From Vitrella brassicaformis (lineage: Eukaryota > Sar > Vitrellaceae): DNA of 40,137 nt. This document shows positions 32,641 to 40,137 of this stretch, piece by piece. The DNA is taken from positions 141,279-181,415 of the forward strand of contig CDMY01000149.1 in the NCBI GenBank assembly GCA_001179505.1. The letters run 5' to 3'. The stretch's first letter is position 1, and each line of letters starts with the position of its first letter. The notes beneath the pieces are model-generated. The model saw nothing but the letters and a program-made list of their open reading frames with translations. It was not told the DNA's origin and did no database searches. Both the position numbers and the translations under genes were made by a program.

Positions 32641-35600
32641 TCACTGCGTCTCTGTACAGGTCTCCATCGCTGCTCTGCCCCTCTCTACCACGTCCATCAG
32701 CCCCATAGCCACCGACACGCGAAAGGCCTCTTTGTCCCCCTTCTGTATTACGGCCTGAGCCGCTTCACATGCTCTCAGATACGGCCCCTCTGTCTTGGCC
32801 AGCTTCCTGGCGCCCCCCTGGGAAAAGAGCACGCCCGTCGGCTGTGGCGCGCTCTCCAGGCCCATGTGCAGTCCGCGGCCAAGTGCGTGGCGGACGATCT
32901 TCGGGGCGGTCGCGATGGCGTTGTCGATGTCTGCGATGAAGGAGGCGTCGTTTGTGTCGAGCATGATGGTCGCCAACGCGTTGATGCTGTACACTGCACC
33001 AGAGAGAAGAGGGCACGGAGGGAGGGAGACACACATATGGATGGGTGGACCATCGTCGATATATAGACATGGTGTCACTTTCCTCTCCCCCATGCCGTCG
33101 TACCACTGTCTTGCAGGACCGTGCCGATCTCCACCGGCGCCGCGCGTATCATCCTTGGCAGCTGCCGCACCACCTTCTCCCTCAGCGCCGCCTCCTCCTC
33201 ACACACCGTGCCAGGGCTGGCCTCGTTCGCCTCCGGCTTGCCCAGCCCCACCAAAGCCACCAAAGCCGTCCCATATACCTGTGGGAACGACTCCCTCACC
33301 CCACCCGCCCCCTGCTTTGTCAGCAGCTCCCACAGAAACGGCAGCAGAGCGTTCCTCACACCGGGGCTGCCCAGGCATTTTGCCCAAGTGCGGAATGAGG
33401 CCACGGTGCGGACGAGTGCGAGGGCGATGTAGGTGGCCGCGAGGGCGTCGGAGAGCACGGGGACCGGCCGAGGGTCGCTCGTGGGGACCTCAGGCTGCTG
33501 CGAAGAGGGGGGCTTCTTGGCGTGGGTGATGGTGGCTTGCAGGAGGGAGGGGAGGAGGTGGGACGTGATCGACGCCATGCGTGGGTGCGTGTCCTCGAGC
33601 AGCATCTCGAACGGCCGCAGCACCGCAAAAAGGTACCAGAAGGACGGCACGCGCAGCCACGGCCTCCCCGCGTCACCCTCCGCCGCGCCTCCCTCCAACT
33701 TGATCTGCGTCCGTAGGGGCGACTGGTGGATGAACCGGGCGATCGCCGGCTGCACGAGGGTGGTCATGGCGTAGTCGAGGAGGGCTACGCTGGCGCCGTA
33801 GAGAGCGGCTCCGATGCATGTGATGAGCTGTCGCTGCTGGTGCGAGGGGTGTGGCTGGCGGAGCCACCAGTCCTTGGTGGTCGATGGGCGGGTGGCCGAT
33901 GAGTGGGGGTCTGCACACATCACATGCATGGCACAGGGATGGCGAACCAATGCAAGGCAATGCAGCTAGCTGTGCCAGCTGAGCTGCCAGGTGTGGACTG
34001 CACCCACCTGCGATGGCCAGTCTGAAGAGCAGGTCGACGAGTCCCTTGGCGGCCCCGTTCATCACCGCACCCACAGGACCTTCACACATATCGCTGCACA
34101 CAAGTGAATAATGGCCACCATAGCTAATGTACCATGAGCTCTCACCCCCGCCCCTGCTTACTTTGCCGTACTGACGAGTTTTGCTGCGATGAGGACTGCG
34201 AATGAGTGGAGGGGTGCTGAGCCGCCAGACGCCCAATTGAGAAACCGCCGCAGGTACAGCGACAGGGCTCGACGGCTCCCCTCACACAAACCACCGTCCG
34301 GCGCCCTGAAAGATAGAAATGAAATGTCAAGACCCGGTGCGTGTGGTGGGGGGCAGGCAATGTGTGTCAGCTGGCTACTTGAGTGCGCAGACGAGCAGCG
34401 ACACACACGATGCGACGGGTAGCTGGAGAGACATGCGGTACATCTCCTCACCGCCCTTGCCGGGGGCCGTGTCAGCCGGCCGGAACGGGTCACCCTTCGC
34501 CACACACACACACATGTCAACCAACAAACGTGACCCCACTCTGTGTGTGTATGGGCGAAGGCGCTTGCCTTTGCCAGTGCGAGAGGGTGGTTGCGCAGCG
34601 TGGCCTCACAGTGGTCGCACGCCAGCCGCATCAGCTGCTCAGCTTGGCAAGGGCAGTCGAACACCGCGCTGCGGGCACCGCTAATCAGCAGATTAGTCAC
34701 CAACAACTAGAGAGAATCCGCCAGCAACACAGGAAATGCGGCGGCCGTCCATCCACGTGTGCATTGCATTCGGTGTCCATCGACCTCTCTGTACTGCTGC
34801 GGGAGAGCCTGTGTGTCGTCTGCAGTCTGTCCACTGCGCACCGACACACCTGCGATGAATGACTTCGCAATATCGACCGACAGCCTGACACAACACAAGA
34901 TTGATTGATTCCCTCTTTGTGCTCTTCTCTTTTCTGCGGCAGGTCTTGTTACCCGACGAGGCGGGCGAGTATGATGACGGCCTTCATCGTGAGGTCGCGA
35001 ATGTCCTTGCCGACCCCGCCATACCCCTCTCCCTCCCTCTGCCGACACACCAACACGCCCAGCAGCGCCTCCAACGCACCGAAATACGCCACATCCAAAC
35101 CTCCCCACTGCACCTCCGAACTCCCGCTGCTCGCTGCCGACGATGCCGACGATGGCATCGCCGACAATAAGAAGCTGATCGCACGATTCAGCAGGGCTGC
35201 GGGCGAGTGTTGCTGGCCCGTCTGTGTGCCGTTGGGGGTGTTGTGGGTGTCGACGAGGAGTGGCAGCAGCCTGGTGACGGCCTTGATGCTTGTGGTGATG
35301 GTGCGATGGAGGAGAGGGGTCAGCATGAAGATGGAGATGGGCTGGGGAGGGGAGCCCTGGGAGGACGGCTTCGCAGCCTTCCACACGGCACTGAGAACCT
35401 GCAGGCACGACCAACCACGGCACGGCCAGACTCTTCTTCGTCTGTGTGGGAGTTCTTCTCGGTACCTGGTATAGTCGCGCCAGTGAGCCCGACGGCAGGC
35501 CGTCGCCTTCCTGCCCGTCAATGAGGTCCATGAGGGCACCCAGCACCTCTCCCAGCGCACCTCTCATCTCTTCACGCCCCTGCCCCTCCCTCTGCACCGC

Positions 35601-35972
35601 AATCTCGGCCGCCAGCCCCTCACAGCTGCTGGACACTGCCAAAACCAGGCCCTGGCCCTTCCTGGCCACCTCCTCACTCACAGGCAGCGTTGTGCACCCC
35701 TCCGCCAATGCGACGGCCCACCACACCAGCCGCGAGAGGATCTGCCGCCGGCAGGCCTCCACCATCCCGTCAGGACTCTGGAAAGCGGTGTTGGCGGCGT
35801 CGAGCAGGGCCAAACACAGGGATGAGGCGTCGTTCGGCGATGATGCGCCATCGTCCTGATACGTGGCGAGAAGTCGGTCTACACGGTCCAGAAGGCTAGC
35901 GCACGAGCCGATCGAGCTGCGGATGGAAGCGGGGGATGGCGCACCCTGCGCACGCGGGACGGGGGACTCCAT
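32641..35972 (-). CDS. unrecognised 877-aa protein, predicted helical (9 exons)
   Basis: Exons (high to low): 35972-35466, 35398-34953, 34884-34848, 34706-34569, 34494-34379, 34305-34162, 34093-34008, 33910-33104, 32993-32641; the frame closes to TGA at 32641-32643. The protein is rich in Leu, Ala, Val and Glu throughout, with many amphipathic stretches (for example FGALEALLGVLV, VRNALLPFLWELLTK, DIDNAIATAPKIVRHALG), so an all-helical solenoid is possible, but I see no family motif. The fourth intron (34568-34495) is of GC-AG type. The third exon has 37 bases and its donor is uncertain: GTGTCG was chosen because it keeps the frame, although a better-looking GTGTGT site lies two bases upstream. 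An in-frame ATG at 36042-36044 would add 24 residues. Confidence 0.75.
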
Positions 35973-36296
35973 TTTTGCAGCTTCGTAGGCATTTGTTTTT
36001 CCCCCATTTACATCACTGTGTGATGATCGTTTACACGGAAGCATGGGCGACCAGCACGTCTGATCTAGAGTCGGTATGGATTTGCTCACGCAAGACACAA
36101 ACAATCGCTCACAGATCGCAAAAAGCTCGCCGTGGCGATTTCTTTACGTCCTCCTTTGTTGAGTGGGCGGATGCAAGCGAAATGAGTGCGGGAGCATTCA
36201 TATCGGCACCGACCACGATCACACACACATGCACCGCAGCCCCGTTCTACCACGCTCAGAGCCGCTGCCGGTCGCTACGCGCCACTCTCACGACAG
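35973..36296. other. intergenic region between two same-strand genes
   Basis: The promoter and leader of the 877-aa protein gene, and the 3' flank of the coiled-coil gene whose stop is at 36297-36299. No exon is seen apart from the possible 24-codon N-terminal extension at 35973-36044. Confidence 0.5.
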
Positions 36297-39200
36297 CTAC
36301 CCACCCCCTGCACACCCATCAGCCGCCGTCTTGCCCTGAAGCAGCTCGTAAAACTTCCTCTGAGATGCCCACGCACAAGGTCACACAGGCGCACCCATGA
36401 GACCCTGTGTGCTCCGCGTGTCTCTGTGTGTTCACTCACCTGCCATGCCGCCAGCCTTTCGGCTCTCGGTCGGCCTACTGCGGGTCTCGATGGCGACAGG
36501 GCGTCACTCAACGCCTGCATTGCCTCACTACTGGCAGAATCGGCACCACCACGACGCTGCAGCCAATGACACACACATACACATGAAGCCGAGATTCAGA
36601 GCCCTCGGTGGCCGCCACCGCTCCCCTCCTCTCCTCCCCTCATCACCTTTGGCTGATAGAATTTGCTTCTGATGAGGTCAGGTGACCCCTTCCCAATCTG
36701 GCTTTGGCCACCACCATCAGGCGAGCCCTCCCCACTCAGACGGCTCGACGGGTCGACCGACGGCGACCACGACGAACGCAACCCTCCCCCTGTGTCCTCC
36801 TTTCGCCCGCCCGCCTTGGCGTGACCCCCTTCCACGCCCTTGGGGAACAGCGGCACCGACTCGGCAAATGGATCGGCCGGGGGATCGCGATGGGTGAGAG
36901 GGGGGCCCTTCCCCTCCCCCGGCTTGCTCTTGTGCTCAGGGGAGGCCGAATAGAGCAGCGACGACCTGTGGGTCAGCGGGCGGGGCGAGAAGGGGTCACT
37001 GGGCTTCGACCCATCAGCAGCACCACCTCGTGACACGGGGGGGCGCGCTCCGTGGTGTGTCGGCTCCTTGTGAAGGTGCTGGCGAGCTGAGAGCGCCATG
37101 GAACCACCGACCCCACTACTGCTGCCGGACAGCTTCGCCAGTCCGCTGAGCCGTAGCCGATTGATCGACGGCCTCCCCTTGGATGGCCGCAACACGCGCA
37201 GCACAGCCGCAGGGTCTCTGCTCTTGTCGTTGGCTGATCTCTTGGCTCGCTGGGCCGCAGGCTTGAAGGTGGGGGAGTGGAAGTGGGTGAGCTTGGGGCT
37301 TATGTCGTCCCGATCGTCGACCAGCTCCTTCTGTGTCGATGGAAGCGATGAGTCGTCGGCCAGCTGCGCCGCTCCTCCGTCCCTCTGATAGCGCACGGCA
37401 TATGGCGACGGGTCCATCGCGTCCTTCTCGGTCGCCACCACGACGCTGGCCCCCTTCTCCTCTTTCTCCTCCTCTGCAATGGGCGGCATGGGCTGCAATG
37501 AGTCCCTCGACGACTTGCCGCTGTCCTCATTCTTGGCCCCTGGATGCTTCAGCTTGGCCGCCTTGGTGCGAGAGGGCGATGGATACAGCTCGTGGGCGAA
37601 TGGGTGGCCGGGCAGGGACCGCAGCGATGTGGCGGACGGTGGCAGGGTGTTGTTGGAAGGGGAGGGGGGGGAGGTGCCGGCCTGACGTGTGGCGACAGGA
37701 GGGGATAACTTAAGGCGGCGGCCGTCCTCTGTCTCTGTCTGGGTGGCGGTTTGTGTGGCGTGTGGGGGAGGGGGGTGCTTCTGTCTGATGAGCTGGCGGG
37801 CCACGTGCAGGTCTTGGTGCAGCTGGAGGATGGCCTCTTCAAGAGCCTCCTTCTCCTGCTGGGCGGCCTGCAGCAGACAAGCACATCGCCCAACATGTGG
37901 AAGTGTGTGATCACACGTATGCCGTGTGCGACCTCTGCCTGCTGGAGGGCCTCGGCCTGTTGTCTGTCGGCGATCTCGCGGTGCTCGGCCGCGGCGCCCT
38001 CCATGGCCTCCCTGAGCCGCTCCATCTCTGACGTCACTTTTCTCAGCTCGCGATCGCGCTCCGTCACACACCACTCGAGCCGCTCGTTGGCCGCCTCCAA
38101 CACATGCACCTGGCTGTGCGCTCGCTCAACGTCCTAAAACGACCAAAGTCCGGTGTACACATTGCCCATGTTGCCCGTGTGAATGCTCTCACCTCGATCA
38201 GCCTGCTACGCTGGTCTTCATGGCTCATCAGGAGCTGCTCCCTCTGGGCGCGTTGGTCGGCTAGGTCGGTGGTGAGGCGGGCGAGTGCGTCGGACGCTGT
38301 GACGGTCATCCGGCTGCTGACGTCGGCCAGAGTACGGTAGAGGTGCACCTGTGCCGAGAGGCTGCGGTTGTGGGCCTCTGCCGCCTTGGTGGTGTTGCGG
38401 GCGATGGCCAGCTGGTTGGTCAGGTCGTTCACCACCTTCTGGGTGTCACTCTCAGTCTGACACACACGAGCCACAACACCCATGCATACAGACAGACGGA
38501 CACACAGGAAGTCACTACTCATGGATACATACCCACCCCGACGTGTGTGCCTCACGTGCCTCACCTGTTGTATCTGTTTGCGCAGCCTTGTGACCTCCTC
38601 GCGCCACTCGTCGCCCTCCCTATAGCCGCTCTCCCTCACTCCCCTGCTAGTCACCCAACCCCCTCCAGCATACGACGCCACCTGCCGCTCCCGGCTCGTC
38701 TGCGACGGTTCACGCGAGCCCGACTGCGATGTGGGCGTGAGGCCCAATGTGGCCAACACTATGGGTCGATCCGTCATGGGGACGGGGCGGCGGTCGTGTT
38801 GCTGCTGGAGGGATATGGTTGAGAGGGGCAGACGGGGGACGGTGACGCGTTGTGGAGGGGAGGGGGAGGAGACTGGCGACTGGTAGCCGCTGCTATGCTG
38901 CCCGGGGTGGTCGTCTGCGTCTGCGTCGGGGCCGGAGTGTCCGAGAAAGACTGTTGTGCGTGCAGGGGAGCCGCCGACGCGGCTGCCGTCATCCTCCTCT
39001 ACTTGGTCCTCCTCATCCTCCCCCTCACCACGAGTGTGCTCAACGGCATCCCTGCACACACACGTTAGTTAAACACACAGCCACACAGAGATGACATGCA
39101 GGCAGCGCCGCACCGCACCATCAGTAACCAACCCATGTGTGCCCGCTCCCCCACCACCCTCCCCCAGTCACTCACCCGGCAGCCGGCCCTTGATCTTGAT

Positions 39201-39739
39201 GAGTCCCACCCCGGGGCGAGAAGAATGGCGAGAGGCTCGACCCCGTGTAGGACTGGATGGTCTCGTCGATGTCGGCCTCCAAGTCGTCAATGGCAGACGC
39301 ATGACCTGCCCGGCCCTCCTCTGCATCTCCATACCCACCACCAGCCGCCCTCTCGAGTATCGTGGATGAGCCGATGTCCTGATCCGTTGCATGGTCAGCT
39401 TCAGCCGGTTCATCTCTACTGCAGGGCGCCGGGACGACGTCCGTCTGTGTGGATTCGCTCTGCTGACGGGAGCATGGGGCGCTCTGCCGCTGCTGCTGCT
39501 GCTGCTGTCTGCGATGAATAACTGCTACGGCTCGCCTGCATGAGGGCAGCACAGAACGCAACGGGACGCATGAAAGGCTGTGAAAGGCAGATCTGCCTGC
39601 CTGTCTGAGGCTAAGTGCGTGTTACATACTTGAGTTTGTGTGCGAGTCCTTCGAAGCGGTCCAGCTGGTCGTTGCTCAGCTTCATCAGGGCATCAAACGC
39701 GGCATCTCTGCTGCAGCCGCTGCCGCTGGGTTCTCCCAT
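36297..39739 (-). CDS. unrecognised coiled-coil protein (8 exons, 940 aa)
   Basis: Exons (high to low): 39739-39630, 39535-39176, 39051-38565, 38456-38193, 38133-37933, 37867-36647, 36556-36440, 36359-36297; all phases close. Residues 1-36 are a short helix (FDALMKLSNDQLDRFEGLAHKL). A six-Gln run from CAG repeats and an acidic region follow. Residues about 305-520 are a long coiled coil (EEVTRLRKQIQQ, AAEAHNRSLSAQVHLYRTL, ELRKVTSEMERLREAME, AAQQEKEALEEAILQLHQDL). Residues about 520-885 are Ser/Pro/Lys/Arg-rich and probably disordered. The end is AAWQRKFYELLQGKT and a Gly tail. The true last two exons are easily missed because exon 6 can be read through its donor (GTGATG at 36646) to a stop at 36596. 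A structural or cytoskeletal role is only a guess. Confidence 0.78.
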
Positions 39740-40137
39740 TTCTCTGAAAACCAATGCGAGCTGCGATGCTGTGTTTTCCGATGTGTGTTTTGTCAGAAGT
39801 GCAAGTCGGTCCAGGGTTTAGGGTCTAGGGTTCATAGACCGACGATCCACTGATCTGTGAGACAGGACGGCTGTTGAGTCTTTGTCCGTTCCATGAGACA
39901 GGCCATGGCGGACAGGACGTCAGACGGGATGGACTGACGCATACTACATGTCCTACGTGGACTCTCCACAAAAACCACAGACCTTACGTTACATTGACTT
40001 AATCCTTTATCCGGGACTGACCGCCCGGCAGATCCTCTCTTCACCATTCTCCCCGACTCTCTCCCACCTATTCTTACATGGGCGCAGCAATCTGGTTTGT
40101 GTTTTCCGCCTGATCGGCAGTTGGGCAGATCCTAACA
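39740..40137. other. gene-free right end, promoter side of the coiled-coil gene
   Basis: No exon is visible. It includes a short TTTAGGG-like stretch at 39813-39832 and otherwise unremarkable sequence. Confidence 0.55.
39813..39832. repeat. short telomere-like motif (TTTAGGG type)
   Basis: AGGGTTTAGGG followed by TCTAGGGTT: about two and a half degenerate units of the plant/chromerid telomere repeat, inside the sequence rather than at an end. Confidence 0.5.

Overview
This window is nuclear DNA of an intron-rich, moderately GC-rich eukaryote. I read it as an alveolate alga, most likely a chromerid such as Vitrella brassicaformis. This is an inference from four things: short GT-AG introns packed with (TG)n and (CTGT)n microsatellites, two proteins with signal peptides followed by a Phe-led plastid transit peptide (complex red plastid), several flagellar proteins, and a TTTAGGG-like motif near the right end. 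Species identity was not tested. Exon models below were built by hand. For every full model the reading frame and intron phases close from ATG to stop.

Left part (1-11070): about 2 kb of microsatellite-rich DNA without a gene; then a 16-exon minus-strand gene for a 1534-aa secreted copper amine oxidase fused to a MAM domain and three fibronectin-III-like modules; divergently, NOP10 of the H/ACA snoRNP; then a CFAP77-like axonemal protein on the minus strand.

Middle part (11715-26476): a 19-exon minus-strand gene for a 1399-aa Rab-GAP (TBC domain) with an N-terminal MGC lipidation signal; a 2.5 kb region of diverged tandem repeats with fragments of a possible secreted-protein gene; an ETF-alpha-like mitochondrial protein that lacks the FAD domain and ends in a membrane helix; and, divergent from it, TBCCD1 on the plus strand.

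Right part (27382-39739): a SAM-domain protein with PG-rich (SHIPPO-type) repeats, interrupted by a 300-N assembly gap; a plastid membrane PH-like protein and an unrecognised plastid protein fired from a 101-bp shared promoter; an 877-aa protein I do not recognise; and a 940-aa coiled-coil protein I do not recognise. The last 400 bases hold no gene.

The genes are mostly unrelated in function. Weak themes are flagellum/centriole biology (CFAP77, TBCCD1, the SAM/PG-rich protein) and plastid proteins (the divergent pair).
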